Below are positions 27,674 to 38,494 of a stretch of DNA of 64,000 nt, piece by piece (position 1 is the first letter of the stretch; each line of letters opens with the position of its first letter). Source of the DNA: Desertivibrio insolitus (GTDB lineage: Bacteria; Actinomycetota; Actinomycetes; Actinomycetales; Microbacteriaceae); assembly GCF_017355965.1 (NCBI RefSeq), contig NZ_JAFIQW010000002.1, positions 143,073-207,072 of the forward strand. The letters are read 5' to 3'. Made by a program: the position numbers and the translations under genes. Below the pieces are notes generated by a model that was not told the origin of the DNA, searched no databases, and saw only the letters and a list, made by a program, of their open reading frames with translations.

Positions 27674-28867
27674 TCAGCCGCGGGCGCCGAGCAGGTGCTC
27701 GAGCGCGAGCTGGTTGAGGCGCACGAAGTTGAAGCCCTTGCCGCCGAAGTAGGCCTCGGGGTCGAAGTCCTCGTAGGCCGAACGGTCCGCGAGCAGGTCG
27801 TCGTACGACTCGCCCTCGCCCAGCGTCGGGGTCTTGATCTCGGGCACGCGGGCGGCGGCGAGCGCTTCCTGCACCTCGGGGTCGGCGCGGAACGAGGCCG
27901 CGCGCTCCTTGAGCAGCAGGTACATCCGCATGTTGGCCTCGACCGACGCCCAGACACCGTTGATGTCCTCGGTGCGGCTCGGCTTGTAGTCGAAGTGACG
28001 GGGGCCGGTGTAGGCCTGGCCGCCGTTCGGGCCGCCGTTCTCGAGCAGGTCGACGAGCGAGAACGCGTTCTGCAGGTCGCCGTGACCGAAGACGAGGTCC
28101 TGGTCGTACTTGATGCCGCGCTGACCGTTGAGGTCGATGTGGAAGAGCTTGCCCGCGTCGAGCGCCTGCGCGATGCCGGCGGTGAAGTTGAGGCCAGCCA
28201 TCTGCTCGTGACCGGTCTCGGGGTTGAGGCCGACGAGTTCGGGACGCTCGAGGGTGGCGATGAAGCCGAGGGCGTGTCCGATCGTGGGCAGCAGGATGTC
28301 GCCGCGGGGCTCGTTCGGCTTCGGCTCGATGGCGAAGCGGATGTTGTAGCCCTTGTCGGTCACGTACTGACCGAGGAGGTTGACCGCCTCGCGGTAGCGC
28401 TCGAGCGCACCGCGCACGTCCTTGGCCACGTCGTACTCGGCGCCCTCGCGGCCGCCCCACATGACGAAGGTCTCGGCGCCGAGCTCGGCGGCGAGGTCGA
28501 TGTTGCGCAGCACCTTGCGGAGCGCGAAGCGGCGCACCTCGCGGTCGTTGGAGGTGAAGCCGCCGTCCTTGAAGACGGGGTGGCTGAAGAGGTTGGTGGT
28601 GACCATCGGGACCTTGAGGCCGGTCTCCTCGGTCGCCTTCTTCAGGCGGTCGATCTCGTGACGACGCTCCTCGTCGGTCGAGCCGAACGCGAACAGGTCG
28701 TCGTCGTGCAGCGTGACGCCGTAGGCGCCGCGCTCGGCGAGGCCTTCGACGGCCTCCACGGTGTCGAGGGCCGGGCGGGTGGCGGGGCCGAACGGGTCGT
28801 TCGCGGGCCAGCCGAGGGTCCAGAGGCCGAAAGTGAACTTGTCTTCAGGGGTGGGCGTGAGCGCCAT
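27674..28867 (-). CDS. xylA: Xylose isomerase
   Basis: A 397-residue TIM-barrel enzyme of the actinobacterial (short) class that converts D-xylose to D-xylulose. [12 protein letters not shown] carries the catalytic His, [13 protein letters not shown] and [11 protein letters not shown] supply metal and substrate Glu residues, and [22 protein letters not shown] supplies the metal-site Asp residues. Length is normal. The ATG follows GGAGAACCTC. The XylR-type dyad lies 30 bases upstream. Confidence 0.98.
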   Translation of the reverse strand: MALTPTPEDKFTFGLWTLGWPANDPFGPATRPALDTVEAVEGLAERGAYGVTLHDDDLFAFGSTDEERRHEIDRLKKATEETGLKVPMVTTNLFSHPVFKDGGFTSNDREVRRFALRKVLRNIDLAAELGAETFVMWGGREGAEYDVAKDVRGALERYREAVNLLGQYVTDKGYNIRFAIEPKPNEPRGDILLPTIGHALGFIATLERPELVGLNPETGHEQMAGLNFTAGIAQALDAGKLFHIDLNGQRGIKYDQDLVFGHGDLQNAFSLVDLLENGGPNGGQAYTGPRHFDYKPSRTEDINGVWASVEANMRMYLLLKERAASFRADPEVQEALAAARVPEIKTPTLGEGESYDDLLADRSAYEDFDPEAYFGGKGFNFVRLNQLALEHLLGARG

Positions 28868-28896
28868 GAGGTTCTCCTGCGTCGTTGGAGGACGAG

Positions 28897-28917
28897 TATG
28901 TTTGCGAAAGCAACATA
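28897..28917. promoter_or_regulatory. Xylose operator (ROK/XylR-type dyad)
   Basis: TATGTTTGC and GCAACATA form an inverted repeat around GAAA in the divergent region of xylA and the ROK regulator. AT-rich in a very GC-rich setting, it is the obvious regulator target. Confidence 0.75.
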
Positions 28918-29012
28918 TAGCAGGAATCGGTCACAAGTCGAGTCCGGAAGCGGAATCTCCCGAAGTGGGAGGTGGCATTCCGCTGTGGACGGACCATAGT
29001 GGGGGCGTGAGC

Positions 29013-30230
29013 ATGGACATCCCGCAGCCCGGCGAGGTGCGCCGCCCCACGATCGAAGGCGTGCGACGGCTGAACCTCGGCCGCGTGCTTCGGCTCGTGC
29101 ATGCCACCGGCGGAGTCTCCCGCGCGGTGCTCACCCACGAGACCGGCCTCAACCGCTCGACCATCGCCGCCCTCGTCGCCGAGCTCGAGGCCGCCTCGCT
29201 CGTCGAGGAGCAGGCGCCGAGCGTCACGGGGCAGGTCGGCCGGCCCTCGCCGCTCGTCGCCCCCGGCGACCGGGTCGTCGCGATCGCCGTCACTCCCGAG
29301 CTCGACGCCGTGACCGCGGAGGTCGTCTCGCTCGGCGGCCGCCGGCTCGCGCGGGTGCGCCGCGAGGTGGCATCCGTGCCCACGCCCGAGGAGACCGTCG
29401 AGGTCACGGTGTCGATCCTCGAGGAGCTCGACCATGCGCTCCGCGGCCGGCTCGTCGCGGGCATCGGGCTCGCCGTGCCCGGTCTCGTGCGCGAGCGCGA
29501 AGGCCTCGTCGTGCTCGCCCCGCACCTCGGCTGGAGCGACGAGCCGATCGGGCAGCGCCTCGGCGCCGCGACCGGGCTCTCCGTCGTCGTCTCCAACGAC
29601 GCGTCGCTCGGCGCGCTCGCCGAGTCGCGCTTCGGCGCCGGGCGCGACGTGCCCAACATGGTCTACCTGCACGGCGGCCCGAGCGGTATCGGTGGCGGCC
29701 TGGTGCTCGGCAACGCGCCGCTCGGCGGCGTCGACGGGTTCGCGGGCGAGATCGGCCACACGCTCGTCGTCGGCTCCGGCCGGCGCTGCGACTGCGGGGC
29801 GTCCGGTCATCTCGACGCGGAGGTGCGCCGCGAGGAGCTCTTCGCCGCGCTCGGGCTCTCGGATGCCGAGGGCGACCGCATCGACGAGGCGCTGCGCGAG
29901 GCGTACGAGCACGGCCCCTCCGCCGAGCTCGCCGAGCTCGTCGACCGCGACCTCGAGCTCGTCGCGGTCGCGATCGCCAACACGGCCAACGTGCTGAACC
30001 CGCGGCTCGTCGTGCTCGGCGGCTTCCTCTCCGCCCTCGTCGTGGTCGCGGGCGACCGCCTGCGCGAGCGCGTCGCCGAACTCGCGCTGCCCGGGGTCGC
30101 CGCGTCGCTCGCGATCGAGCCGGCCGCGCTCGGGCCCTCGCACATCGCGGTCGGCGCCGCGGAGCTCGCGTTCGAGCCGCTGCTCGACGACCCGCTGGCC
30201 TTCCGCTTTCCGGCGACCGCCGTGTCCTGA
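29013..30230 (+). CDS. xylR: ROK-family transcriptional regulator, probable xylose repressor
   Basis: A 405-residue ROK repressor. The N-terminal winged HTH is [42 protein letters not shown]. The ROK core has [22 protein letters not shown] and GEIGHTLV followed by a Cys-rich zinc site ([14 protein letters not shown]). The ATG at 29013 has GGGGG seven bases upstream; a GTG at 29007 is also possible. It is divergent from xylAB across the dyad at 28897, as usual for actinobacterial XylR. Confidence 0.92.
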   Translation: MDIPQPGEVRRPTIEGVRRLNLGRVLRLVHATGGVSRAVLTHETGLNRSTIAALVAELEAASLVEEQAPSVTGQVGRPSPLVAPGDRVVAIAVTPELDAVTAEVVSLGGRRLARVRREVASVPTPEETVEVTVSILEELDHALRGRLVAGIGLAVPGLVREREGLVVLAPHLGWSDEPIGQRLGAATGLSVVVSNDASLGALAESRFGAGRDVPNMVYLHGGPSGIGGGLVLGNAPLGGVDGFAGEIGHTLVVGSGRRCDCGASGHLDAEVRREELFAALGLSDAEGDRIDEALREAYEHGPSAELAELVDRDLELVAVAIANTANVLNPRLVVLGGFLSALVVVAGDRLRERVAELALPGVAASLAIEPAALGPSHIAVGAAELAFEPLLDDPLAFRFPATAVS

Positions 30231-30366
30231 GCGATCGGACGGCGGCGGCCGCCGCGTCTCGACCGATCGACCGGCGACTGCCGCGTCCTGAGCAGCACGC
30301 CGGGCGGCAGGGCCGCCTGAGCGGCGATCCATCACCGCCGCCTCGTGACGGGTCGGCGGGCGGCGC

Positions 30367-30372
30367 TAGAGT
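30367..30372 (+). promoter_or_regulatory. -10 box of a leaderless promoter for the first GH1 gene
   Basis: TAGAGT stands seven bases before the GTG at 30380. With no Shine-Dalgarno sequence, transcription is likely to start at the start codon. Confidence 0.55.
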
Positions 30373-30379
30373 GCGAGAC

Positions 30380-31783
30380 GTGACACAGCCGTCCGACGAC
30401 TACCGCGAATCAGGGCTCGAATTCCCCGAGGACTTCGTCTTCGGGTCGGCCACCGCCTCGTACCAGATCGAGGGCGGGGTGACCGAGGGCGGCCGCGGGC
30501 CGTCGATCTGGGACACCTTCAGCCACACGCCGGGCCGTGTGTACGGCGGCCACACCGGCGACGTCGCGTGCGACCACTACCACCGGTGGGAGAGTGACCT
30601 CGATCTCATCGCCGAGCTCGGTCTCGACGCCTACCGCTTCTCCATCGCCTGGCCGCGCATCCAGGCGGATGGCACGGGGCCCGCCAACCAGCAGGGCCTC
30701 GACTTCTACTCCCGGCTCGTCGACGGGCTGCTCGCCCGCGGCATCCGCCCGGTCGCGACGCTCTACCACTGGGACCTGCCGCAGGCGCTCGAGGACCGCG
30801 GCGGCTGGACCGACCGCGACACCGCCTACCGCTTCGCCGAGTACGCGCACCTGGCGGGCGAGGCGCTCGGCGACCGCATCCACACCTGGACCACGCTCAA
30901 CGAGCCGTGGTGCTCGGCCTTCCTCGGCTACGGCAACGGCCACCATGCGCCGGGGATCCGCAACCGCAAGGCCTCGCTCGTCGCGGCGCACCACCTGAAC
31001 CTCGCCCACGGGCTCGGCGTCTCCGCGCTCCGCGAGGCCGTGCGCTCCGACGCGCTCATGTCGGTCACGCTCAACCCGCAGGTCGCCCGCGGCGACCACG
31101 ACACCTCGCCGGAGGCGATCCGCCGCGTCGACGCCGTCGGCAACCGCATCTTCACGGGCCCCATGCTGCGCGGCGAGTACCCGAAGGACCTGCTCGAGGA
31201 CACCGCCGCCGTCACCGACTGGGCCTTCGTGCGTCCCGGCGACCTCGAGCTCATCCATCAGCCGATCGACGTGCTCGGCATCAACTACTACTCGACCTCC
31301 ACCGTGCGGATGGCCGAGCGCGATCTGCCGATCTCGCAGGAGGGCACGCTCATCCCCGGCAGCGAGCAGGTCGTCGAGTTCCTGCCGCAGGACGGCCCGT
31401 TCACCGACATGGGCTGGAACATCGCCCCGGATGCCTTCGAGCAGCTGCTCCTCGACTACCAGCGCGACTTCCCCGGCCTGCCGCTCATGATCACCGAGAA
31501 CGGCGCCGCCTATCCCGACCGTCTCGAGGATGGGCGCGTCCACGACAAGGCCCGCATCGACTACCTGCGCCGGCACCTCACCGCGGTGCACCGCGCGGTC
31601 CAGCGCGGCGCCGACGTGCAGGGCTACTTCGTGTGGTCGCTCATGGACAACTTCGAGTGGGCCTTCGGCTACTCGAAGCGCTTCGGCATCACCTACGTCG
31701 ACTACGAGACGCAGGAGCGCACGCTGAAGGACAGCGCCCGGTTCTACCAGGAGCTGGTGCGCACGCACCGGATCCCCGCCTGA
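30380..31783 (+). CDS. Beta-glucosidase, glycoside hydrolase family 1
   Basis: A 467-residue cytoplasmic retaining glycosidase. [14 protein letters not shown] is the family signature near the N-terminus, [11 protein letters not shown] holds the acid/base Glu, and [12 protein letters not shown] holds the nucleophile Glu. The GTG at 30380 is chosen for its leaderless promoter; a GTG at 30371 would add three residues. It overlaps the esterase start by one base. It likely cleaves imported beta-glucosides or cellobiose-type dimers; fine specificity is not visible. Confidence 0.95.
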   Translation: MTQPSDDYRESGLEFPEDFVFGSATASYQIEGGVTEGGRGPSIWDTFSHTPGRVYGGHTGDVACDHYHRWESDLDLIAELGLDAYRFSIAWPRIQADGTGPANQQGLDFYSRLVDGLLARGIRPVATLYHWDLPQALEDRGGWTDRDTAYRFAEYAHLAGEALGDRIHTWTTLNEPWCSAFLGYGNGHHAPGIRNRKASLVAAHHLNLAHGLGVSALREAVRSDALMSVTLNPQVARGDHDTSPEAIRRVDAVGNRIFTGPMLRGEYPKDLLEDTAAVTDWAFVRPGDLELIHQPIDVLGINYYSTSTVRMAERDLPISQEGTLIPGSEQVVEFLPQDGPFTDMGWNIAPDAFEQLLLDYQRDFPGLPLMITENGAAYPDRLEDGRVHDKARIDYLRRHLTAVHRAVQRGADVQGYFVWSLMDNFEWAFGYSKRFGITYVDYETQERTLKDSARFYQELVRTHRIPA

Positions 31784-32751
31784 TGGCGCTCTTCGACTGG
31801 CCGGAGGAGCAGCTCCGGCAGTACCAGGGCGTGCAGCGCGAGCCCGAGGACTTCGACGAGTTCTGGGGCGAGACGCTCGCCGACGCGGCCCGGCACGACC
31901 TCGCGGTCGAACGCGTGCCGGTCGAGTCCCCGCTCGCGCAGGTCGACGTCTACGACGTGACCTTCGCGGGATTCGGCGGCGAGCCGATCAAGGCGTGGCT
32001 GCGCCTGCCGGCCGGCGCCACCGGCCCGCTGCCGACCGTCGTGCAGTACGTCGGCTACGGGGGAGGGCGCGGCCATCACGCCGAGAACCTGCTGCTCGCG
32101 TCATCCGGCTTCGCGCACCTGCAGATGGACACCCGCGGTCAGGGCTCGGGCTGGTCGCGCGGCGCGACCGGCGACAGCGCGTCGCCCGGGCCGCAGCACC
32201 AGGGCGTCATGACCCGCGGCATCCTCGACCCGCACGGCTACTACTACCGCCGCTTCTTCACCGACGCCGTCCGCGCGGTCGACGCCGCGAAGACGTTCCC
32301 GGAGGTCGAGCCCGCCCGGCTCGTGGCGTGGGGCGGCAGCCAGGGCGGCGGCACGGCGCTCGCCGTGGCGGGGCTCCGCGACGACCTCGCGGCGCTCGTG
32401 ACCTTCGTGCCGTTCCTCTGCGACTTCCCCCGCGCCATCCGGATGACGGACCGCGATCCGTACCACGAGATCGTGCGCTTCCTCGCCGCGCACCGCGACG
32501 CGGTCGACTCGGTCGAGAGCACCCTGCAATACTTCGACGGGACCAACTTCGCGCGCCGTGGGAGCGCTCCCGCGCTGTTCTCGGCCGCTCTGATGGACTC
32601 GACCTGCCCGCCCTCGACCGTGTTCGCGGCGTACAACCGGTACGCCGGCGACAAGCGCATCAAGGTGTGGCCGTTCAACGGCCACGAGGGCGGGTCGATC
32701 GAGGACGAGCTGGCGGGCGTGCACTTCCTGCGCGAGTTGTTCGGTTCCTGA
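31783..32751 (+). CDS. Acetyl xylan esterase (AXE1/cephalosporin C deacetylase family)
   Basis: A 322-residue alpha/beta hydrolase. [13 protein letters not shown] is the oxyanion-side loop, [16 protein letters not shown] contains the nucleophile Ser, [15 protein letters not shown] contains the Asp, and FNGHEGG the catalytic His. No signal peptide is present, so it deacetylates short imported sugars inside the cell. It starts one base into the GH1 stop (TGATG), which couples translation. The pairing with GH1 enzymes fits use of acetylated plant oligosaccharides. Confidence 0.93.
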   Translation: MALFDWPEEQLRQYQGVQREPEDFDEFWGETLADAARHDLAVERVPVESPLAQVDVYDVTFAGFGGEPIKAWLRLPAGATGPLPTVVQYVGYGGGRGHHAENLLLASSGFAHLQMDTRGQGSGWSRGATGDSASPGPQHQGVMTRGILDPHGYYYRRFFTDAVRAVDAAKTFPEVEPARLVAWGGSQGGGTALAVAGLRDDLAALVTFVPFLCDFPRAIRMTDRDPYHEIVRFLAAHRDAVDSVESTLQYFDGTNFARRGSAPALFSAALMDSTCPPSTVFAAYNRYAGDKRIKVWPFNGHEGGSIEDELAGVHFLRELFGS

Positions 32752-32803
32752 CGAACACCGAACCAGGGGCGCAGACGCCCCGACAGAAGGGCAGGCCTCC
32801 GCC

Positions 32804-34237
32804 GTGACCGAGACCACCACCGGCTCGAAGGACTACCGCGACAGCGGCCTCGAATTCCCCGCCGACTTCCTCTTCGGCTCGGCGACCGCGTCGTACCAGA
32901 TCGAGGGGGCGGCGACCGAGGACGGCCGCGGGCCGTCGATCTGGGACACCTTCAGCCACACGCCGGGCAAGATCGTCAATGGCGACACCGGCGACGTCGC
33001 CGACGACCACTACCACCGGTGGGAGTCGGACCTCGACCTCATGAAGGAGCTCGGGCTCGAGGCGTACCGCTTCTCCATCGCCTGGCCGCGCATCCAGCCG
33101 GATGGCTCGGGGCGCGTGAACGAGGCCGGGCTCGCCTTCTACTCCCGGCTCGTCGACGGGCTGCTCGAGCGCGGCATCCGTCCCGTCGCGACGCTCTACC
33201 ACTGGGACCTGCCCCAGGCGCTCGAGGACGCGGGGGGCTGGACCAACCGCGAGACCGCGTACCGCTTCGCCGAGTACGCGGCCGTCGTCGGCGAGGCCCT
33301 CGGCGACCGCGTGCACACATGGACGACCCTCAACGAGCCCTGGTGCTCTGCGTACCTCGGGTACGGTTCCGGCGCGCACGCCCCCGGGCGCACCGAGCCG
33401 CTCGCGGCGCTGCAGGCGGTGCACCACCTCAACCTCGCGCACGGTCTCGCGCTGCAGGAGCTGCGCCGCGTCGTCACGAAGGCCGACGCCGAGTACTCGG
33501 TCACGCTCAACTTCCATGTCATCCGCGGCCACGACGACTCCTCGCCCGAGGCGATCCGCCGCATCGACGCGCTCGCCAACCGCGCCTTCACCGGGCCGAT
33601 GCTCCGCGGGGAGTACCCCGCGGACCTGCTCGAGGACACCGCCGCGATCACCGACTGGTCGTTCGTGCAGCCGGGCGACCTCGACGTCATCCGGCAGCCG
33701 ATCGACGTGCTCGGCGTCAACTACTACTCGACCGTCACGGTCAAGATGTGGGACGGCGAGAGCCCGCGGCAGAACGCCGACGGGCACAAGGACGTCGGCG
33801 GCTCGCCCTGGCCGGGCAGCACGGACGTCGAGTTCCTCGTGCAGGAGGGGCCGTACACGGCGATGGGCTGGAACATCGCGCCCGACGGGCTCGAGGAGCT
33901 GCTCGTCTCGCTGTCGGAGCAGTTCCCCGAGCAGCCGCTCATGATCACCGAGAACGGCGCAGCGTTCGACGACGTCGTCGAGGACGGGCGCGTGCACGAC
34001 CCCGAGCGGCTCGACTACCTGCGTCGCCACTTCACGGCGGCGCACCGCGCGAAGCAGCGCGGCGTCGACCTCCGCGGCTACTTCGTGTGGTCGCTGCTCG
34101 ACAACTTCGAGTGGGGCTACGGCTACACCAAGCGGTTCGGGATCGTGCACGTCGACTACGACACCCAGGTGCGCACGGTGAAGGACAGCGGCCGCTTCTA
34201 CCAGGAGCTCATCCGCACGCGGCGCCTTCCCGAGTAG
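32804..34237 (+). CDS. Beta-glucosidase, glycoside hydrolase family 1 (second copy)
   Basis: A 477-residue paralogue of the gene at 30380. [33 protein letters not shown] (acid/base Glu) and [12 protein letters not shown] (nucleophile) are all intact. It starts at GTG. The two enzymes are much alike in the core but differ in an insertion around residues 315-340 ([15 protein letters not shown]) next to the aglycone side, which suggests different substrates. It lies 52 bases after the esterase. Confidence 0.95.
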   Translation: MTETTTGSKDYRDSGLEFPADFLFGSATASYQIEGAATEDGRGPSIWDTFSHTPGKIVNGDTGDVADDHYHRWESDLDLMKELGLEAYRFSIAWPRIQPDGSGRVNEAGLAFYSRLVDGLLERGIRPVATLYHWDLPQALEDAGGWTNRETAYRFAEYAAVVGEALGDRVHTWTTLNEPWCSAYLGYGSGAHAPGRTEPLAALQAVHHLNLAHGLALQELRRVVTKADAEYSVTLNFHVIRGHDDSSPEAIRRIDALANRAFTGPMLRGEYPADLLEDTAAITDWSFVQPGDLDVIRQPIDVLGVNYYSTVTVKMWDGESPRQNADGHKDVGGSPWPGSTDVEFLVQEGPYTAMGWNIAPDGLEELLVSLSEQFPEQPLMITENGAAFDDVVEDGRVHDPERLDYLRRHFTAAHRAKQRGVDLRGYFVWSLLDNFEWGYGYTKRFGIVHVDYDTQVRTVKDSGRFYQELIRTRRLPE

Positions 34238-34267
34238 CAGGAGGGTCGGGCGGCGGCAAGCCGGTCG

Positions 34268-34299
34268 GCGGATTTGTTCCCAGAATGCACAAAATCCGC
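34268..34299 (+). terminator. Terminator-like hairpin after the GH1 operon
   Basis: GCGGATTTGT at 34268-34277 pairs with ACAAAATCCGC at 34289-34299, with one bulge. It ends the glycosidase operon before the MFS gene. Confidence 0.6.
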
Positions 34300-34395
34300 T
34301 TCCTGTACCGCCGTCCAGCGTTACGATGAGCAAGCGCTCCGCGCCTCTTCGGGCTTCCGCCGCCCGACCTCCCCTTCTCTCCGCCAGAGGAATCT

Positions 34396-35625
34396 GTGTC
34401 AACTGTTGTCCACCCGGGCGACGCTCTGTCCGTGCGCGAGCGCGCGACATACGTCATCGTTCTCGGTGCCCTGACCGCGCTCGGTCCCTTCACGATCGAC
34501 ATGTATCTGCCGGCGTTCCCGCAGATCGCCGCCGACCTGAACGCTCAGGAGGCGCAGATCCAGCTCACCCTGAGCGCGACGATCATCGGCTTCGCGCTCG
34601 GTCAGCTGCTCGTCGGTCCCTGGAGCGACAAGGTCGGCCGCCGCACGCCGCTCATCGTCGCGACGAGCGTGCACGTGGTCGCGAGCCTCGGCATCGCCCT
34701 CAGCCCCGACCTCACCTGGGTCATGATCTTCCGCGTCCTGCAGGGTGCCGGTGCCGCGGGCGGCGGCGTGGTCGCGATGGCGACCGTGCGCGACCTCTTC
34801 GGCGGCTACCCGCTCGTGCGGATGCTCTCGCGCCTCGCCCTCGTGGTGGGGCTCGCCCCGGTGCTCGCGCCCGTGATCGGCTCGCAGTTGCTCGTCGTCA
34901 CCGACTGGCGCGGCCTCTTCGTCGTGCTCGCCGGCTACGCGCTCGCGATGATCATCGCCGCGTTCTTCCTCATCGTCGAGACCCTGCCCGCCGAGCGGCG
35001 CCACGGCGCCGAGGGGGCCACGACGCTCGACCGCTACAAGCACATCCTGGGCGACCGCGTCTTCGTCGGTGTCGCGATCGTCGCGGGCATGGTCTTCTCC
35101 GGGCTGTTCGCCTACCTCAGCTCGTCGTCGTTCCTGTTCCAGGAGATCTACGGCCTCGACGCGCAGCAGTACGGCATGCTCTTCGCGATCAACTCGGTGG
35201 GCGTGCTCATCGGCACCCAGACGAGCGCGCGCCTGCAGAAGTTCATCGGCCCGCAGTGGATCCTCGCCGCCACCACCGCCACCCAGCTCGTGGCGTCGCT
35301 CGCGATCGTGGCGCTCGACCAGGCGGGAGCGCCGCTCGGTGCCATCCTCGTGCCGCTGTTCTTCTTCATCATGTCGTGCGGCTTCAGCTTCCCCGCCACG
35401 CAGGTGCTCGCCCTCGTCAACCACGGCCGCGAGGCCGGCACCGCCGCGTCGCTCCTCGGCGCGATGAACTTCGGTCTCGCCGGGCTCGTCTCGCCGATCG
35501 TCGGGTTCTTCGGCATCACGAGCGCGGTCCCGATGGGCGGCGTCATGGCCGTCGCCGCGGCGGTCGCGATCGCCGCGCTCTGGTTCATCGTGCAGCCGAA
35601 GACCGTGCCGCCGCTGGCCAAGTAG
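34396..35625 (+). CDS. MFS efflux transporter, Bcr/CflA type
   Basis: A 409-residue, 12-helix major facilitator. TIDMYLPAFPQIAADL in helix 1 and GPWSDKVGRRTPLI in loop 2-3 are the Bcr/CflA (DHA1) hallmarks, and RVLQGAGAAGGGVV is in helix 4. It starts at GTG. It stands alone after a terminator. It should export drugs or metabolites; the substrate is unknown. Confidence 0.92.
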   Translation: MSTVVHPGDALSVRERATYVIVLGALTALGPFTIDMYLPAFPQIAADLNAQEAQIQLTLSATIIGFALGQLLVGPWSDKVGRRTPLIVATSVHVVASLGIALSPDLTWVMIFRVLQGAGAAGGGVVAMATVRDLFGGYPLVRMLSRLALVVGLAPVLAPVIGSQLLVVTDWRGLFVVLAGYALAMIIAAFFLIVETLPAERRHGAEGATTLDRYKHILGDRVFVGVAIVAGMVFSGLFAYLSSSSFLFQEIYGLDAQQYGMLFAINSVGVLIGTQTSARLQKFIGPQWILAATTATQLVASLAIVALDQAGAPLGAILVPLFFFIMSCGFSFPATQVLALVNHGREAGTAASLLGAMNFGLAGLVSPIVGFFGITSAVPMGGVMAVAAAVAIAALWFIVQPKTVPPLAK

Positions 35626-35677
35626 CATCCGGCGATCGCCCAGCTACCGCGCTCGTCCTCCGGGTTAGCGTGAGGGG

Positions 35678-36358
35678 ATGACCGATCTCCGCCAGCGCGA
35701 GCAGGCTGCCAAGGACGTCTCCCGGCGGTGGCCGCTCGTCAGCGCGGGCGTCGCCCTCGTCGCCGTGATCGTGCTCGGCGTCGTCATCACGCTGCGGCAG
35801 GGCGAGATCGGCGTCGACAACGCGTTCCTCGAGGAGATCGTCGAGCACCGCAACCCCGCCTGGGAGGTGCCCTCGCGCCTCATGGACTTCCTCGGCGCCG
35901 GATGGTTCGGGGTCTTCGTGCTTCCGATCGCGATCATCGCGTTGCTGGTGGCGCTCCGCCGCAGGACGGCCGCGCTGTACTTCCTGATCTCGGTCGCCTC
36001 GAGCGCCGCGCTCGTGCAGGTGCTCAAGCACACGTTCGGTCGCGCCCGCCCCGACGACATCCTCGTGACGAGCGACTTCGGCTCGTTCCCCTCCGGGCAC
36101 ACCGCGAACGCGGCGACGACCGCCGTCGTGCTCGGCATCGTCTTCGCCCGCGCCTGGGTGTGGATCGCCGGCGCCCTCTACACGGTCGCCATGGCGCTGA
36201 GCCGCACCTACCTCGGCGCCCACTGGCTGAGCGACACGATCGGCGGTGCACTCGTCGGCGTCTGCGTCGCGCTCATCGTGTGGGCGCCGTTCGCGCACCG
36301 GCTGCTGAAGGAGAACAGGGCGAGGCGAGGCTACGGCTTCCGTCCGGCGACGGAATGA
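35678..36358 (+). CDS. PAP2-family membrane phosphatase
   Basis: A 226-residue membrane protein with about five to six helices. The three phosphatase motifs are KHTFGRARP, PSGHT and SRTYLGAHWLSD. Such enzymes dephosphorylate undecaprenyl pyrophosphate or phosphatidyl substrates at the membrane. TAGCGT lies six bases upstream of the ATG (35666-35671), with GAGGGG in between, so either a leaderless or a led start is possible. Confidence 0.93.
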   Translation: MTDLRQREQAAKDVSRRWPLVSAGVALVAVIVLGVVITLRQGEIGVDNAFLEEIVEHRNPAWEVPSRLMDFLGAGWFGVFVLPIAIIALLVALRRRTAALYFLISVASSAALVQVLKHTFGRARPDDILVTSDFGSFPSGHTANAATTAVVLGIVFARAWVWIAGALYTVAMALSRTYLGAHWLSDTIGGALVGVCVALIVWAPFAHRLLKENRARRGYGFRPATE

Positions 36359-36446
36359 CCCGAGTTCTGCTCATTCCGCAATCGAAGCAGTAGCAGAAGG
36401 GCCGTCAACGCTGCGGAATCAGTAGCGCAGCGGATGCCACGGTCGC

Positions 36447-36452
36447 TACAGT
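36447..36452 (+). promoter_or_regulatory. -10 box of a leaderless promoter
   Basis: TACAGT stands seven bases before the ATG at 36460, with no ribosome site. Confidence 0.55.
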
Positions 36453-36459
36453 CGGGCTC

Positions 36460-37755
36460 ATGCGAATCCTCCTCGTCGGTGCCGGCGGCGTGGGTGACGC
36501 GATCGCCAAGATCGCCGCCCGCCGCGACTTCTTCGAACTCCTCGTGATCAGCGACTACGACGAGACGCGGGCGGTGCGCACCCTCGACTGGGTCCGTGAG
36601 CGGCACGGCGAGGAGGTGGCCGCCCGGTTCGCGACCGCTCGGATCGACGCGTCGGACGCCGACGCGGTGGCATCCGTCGCCCGCGAGTTCAGTGCGACGC
36701 ACGTCATGAACGCGGTCGAGCCCAAGTTCGTGCAGACGATCTTCGCCGGCGCGCTCGCGGCGGGCGCCGACTACCTCGACATGGCGATGAGTCTGTCCAC
36801 CCCGCACCCCGAGCGGCCGTACGAGGAGCCCGGGCTGAAGCTCGGCGACGAGCAGTTCGCCGCGGCCGCGGAGTGGAAGGCGCAGGGCCGGCTCGCCCTT
36901 GTCGGCATGGGCGTCGAGCCCGGGCTGAGCGACGTCTTCGCGCGGTACGCGGCCGACCATCTGTTCAGCGAGATCGACGAGCTCGGCACCCGTGACGGCG
37001 CAAATCTCGTCGTGCGCGACGAGGAGGGCAACGAGATCTTCGCGCCGTCTTTCAGCATCTGGACCACGATCGAGGAGTGCCTCAACCCGCCCGTCGTGTG
37101 GGAGAAGGGCCGAGGCTGGTTCACGACCGAGCCGTTCAGCGAGCCGGAGGTGTTCGACTTCCCCGAGGGCATCGGCCCCGTCGAGTGCGTCAACGTCGAG
37201 CACGAGGAGGTGCTGCTCATGCCCCGCTTCCTCGACGCGAAGCGGGTCACGTTCAAGTACGGGCTCGGCGCCGAGTTCATCGGCGTGCTGAAGACGCTGC
37301 ACCAGTTGCACCTCGACTCGACGACGCCGATCCGGGTACGCAGCGCGAACGGCCCGGTCGAGGTCGCGCCGCGCGACGTCGTGGCGGCGGCGCTGCCCGA
37401 CCCCGCTACGATCGGACCGCGGATGACGGGCAAGACCTGCGCCGGCGTCTGGGTCACCGGCACCGGCAAGGACGGCGAGCCGCGCGAGGTGTACCTCTAC
37501 CACGTGAGCGACAACGAGTGGACGATGGCCGAGTACGAGGCCCAGTGCGTCGTGTGGCAGACCGCGCTCAACCCGGTCGTCGCCCTCGAGCTGCTCGCGA
37601 CCGGGCAGTGGGCGGGCACGGGCGTGCTCGGCCCCGAGGCGTTCCCGGCCGACGTGTTCCTCGAGCTCATGGCCCGCCCCGTCGCCGACGGCGGCTACGG
37701 TCAGCCGTTCGGACTCGAGGAGCGCACGCCGAAGAGGAATACCGCTCGGGTTTGA
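36460..37755 (+). CDS. Saccharopine dehydrogenase family reductase
   Basis: A 431-residue NAD(P)-dependent enzyme. It opens with MRILLVGAGGVGDAIAKIAAR (nucleotide fold) and has GADYLDMAM and ALVGMGVEPGLSDVFARYA, as in the Lys9/saccharopine reductase group. The C-terminal half carries HVSDNEWTMAEYEAQCVVWQTALNPVVALELL. Related proteins act in lysine, carboxynorspermidine or homospermidine metabolism; the actual substrate cannot be read. It is monocistronic or leads a short operon with the nitroreductase 15 bases downstream. Confidence 0.88.
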   Translation: MRILLVGAGGVGDAIAKIAARRDFFELLVISDYDETRAVRTLDWVRERHGEEVAARFATARIDASDADAVASVAREFSATHVMNAVEPKFVQTIFAGALAAGADYLDMAMSLSTPHPERPYEEPGLKLGDEQFAAAAEWKAQGRLALVGMGVEPGLSDVFARYAADHLFSEIDELGTRDGANLVVRDEEGNEIFAPSFSIWTTIEECLNPPVVWEKGRGWFTTEPFSEPEVFDFPEGIGPVECVNVEHEEVLLMPRFLDAKRVTFKYGLGAEFIGVLKTLHQLHLDSTTPIRVRSANGPVEVAPRDVVAAALPDPATIGPRMTGKTCAGVWVTGTGKDGEPREVYLYHVSDNEWTMAEYEAQCVVWQTALNPVVALELLATGQWAGTGVLGPEAFPADVFLELMARPVADGGYGQPFGLEERTPKRNTARV

Positions 37756-37770
37756 GCCGTTGATCTGCGC

Positions 37771-38373
37771 GTGAATCACGCGAAGACCGCCGCCACCTCC
37801 GTTCCGCTCCACCCGCTGCTCGCCGAGCGCTGGAGCCCGCGTTCCTTCGACCGCCAGTACCCGCTGACCGAGCGTGAGCTGCTGCCGCTGCTCGAGGCTG
37901 CCCGCTGGTCGCCGAGCGCCAACAACTCGCAGCCGTGGCGGTTCGCCCTCACCCTTCGCGGCAGCGCGGAGTTCGACGCGATCGTCGAGACCCTCGCCGC
38001 GGGCAACCGGGCGTGGGCGGATGCCGCGTCGGCGCTCGTCGTCGTCGCTGCCGAGACCGCGGGGCCCGACGGCTCGCCGCGCCCCTGGGCGACCTACGAC
38101 ACCGGGCAGGCGGCCGCGCACCTGAGCGTGCAGGCCGAGTACGAGGGTCTCGCCGTGCACCAGATGGGCGGCTTCGACCGCGACGCGCTCGCCGACCTGC
38201 TCGACGCCCCCGCCGCCGTCACCCCGCTCGTCGTGCTCGCGATCGGCCGCCGCGCCACGGCGGACGGACTCGCGGAGCCGTTCCTCTCGCGCGAGCTCGC
38301 GGCCCGCACCCGTCGCCCCGTCGAGGAGCTGCTGCTCGGCGTCGACGCGCGCGCCGAGGAGTCGGCGGCCTGA
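37771..38373 (+). CDS. Nitroreductase family protein
   Basis: A 200-residue FMN-dependent oxidoreductase. RWSPRSFDRQYPLTERELLPLLEAARWSPSANNSQPWRF is the classic N-terminal FMN site. It starts at GTG with no clear ribosome site, suggesting coupling to the upstream gene. The C-terminal stretch is Ala/Arg-rich. The electron acceptor is unknown. Confidence 0.92.
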   Translation: MNHAKTAATSVPLHPLLAERWSPRSFDRQYPLTERELLPLLEAARWSPSANNSQPWRFALTLRGSAEFDAIVETLAAGNRAWADAASALVVVAAETAGPDGSPRPWATYDTGQAAAHLSVQAEYEGLAVHQMGGFDRDALADLLDAPAAVTPLVVLAIGRRATADGLAEPFLSRELAARTRRPVEELLLGVDARAEESAA

Positions 38374-38398
38374 CGGGCGGCTGAGTCCCGATCTTCGC

Positions 38399-38432
38399 GG
38401 CGACTCCCGAGCGGATCTGCTCGGGGGTCGCC
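38399..38432. terminator. Bidirectional terminator hairpin
   Basis: 14-base arms (GGCGACTCCCGAGC at 38399-38412; 38419-38432) carry one wobble and a 6-base loop. It lies between the convergent nitroreductase and nagA genes. Confidence 0.85.
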
Positions 38433-38494
38433 GTTCTCGTCCGGTCCACCGAGGCGCTCGGGCGGCGGCGATAGGGGGGCGCCCGCGCAGTTGG

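Noticed and set aside
36365..36419. Interleaved inverted repeats before the saccharopine-type gene
   Set aside because: The arms are only seven or eight bases and interlock; the downstream gene appears leaderless, so a riboswitch is unlikely.
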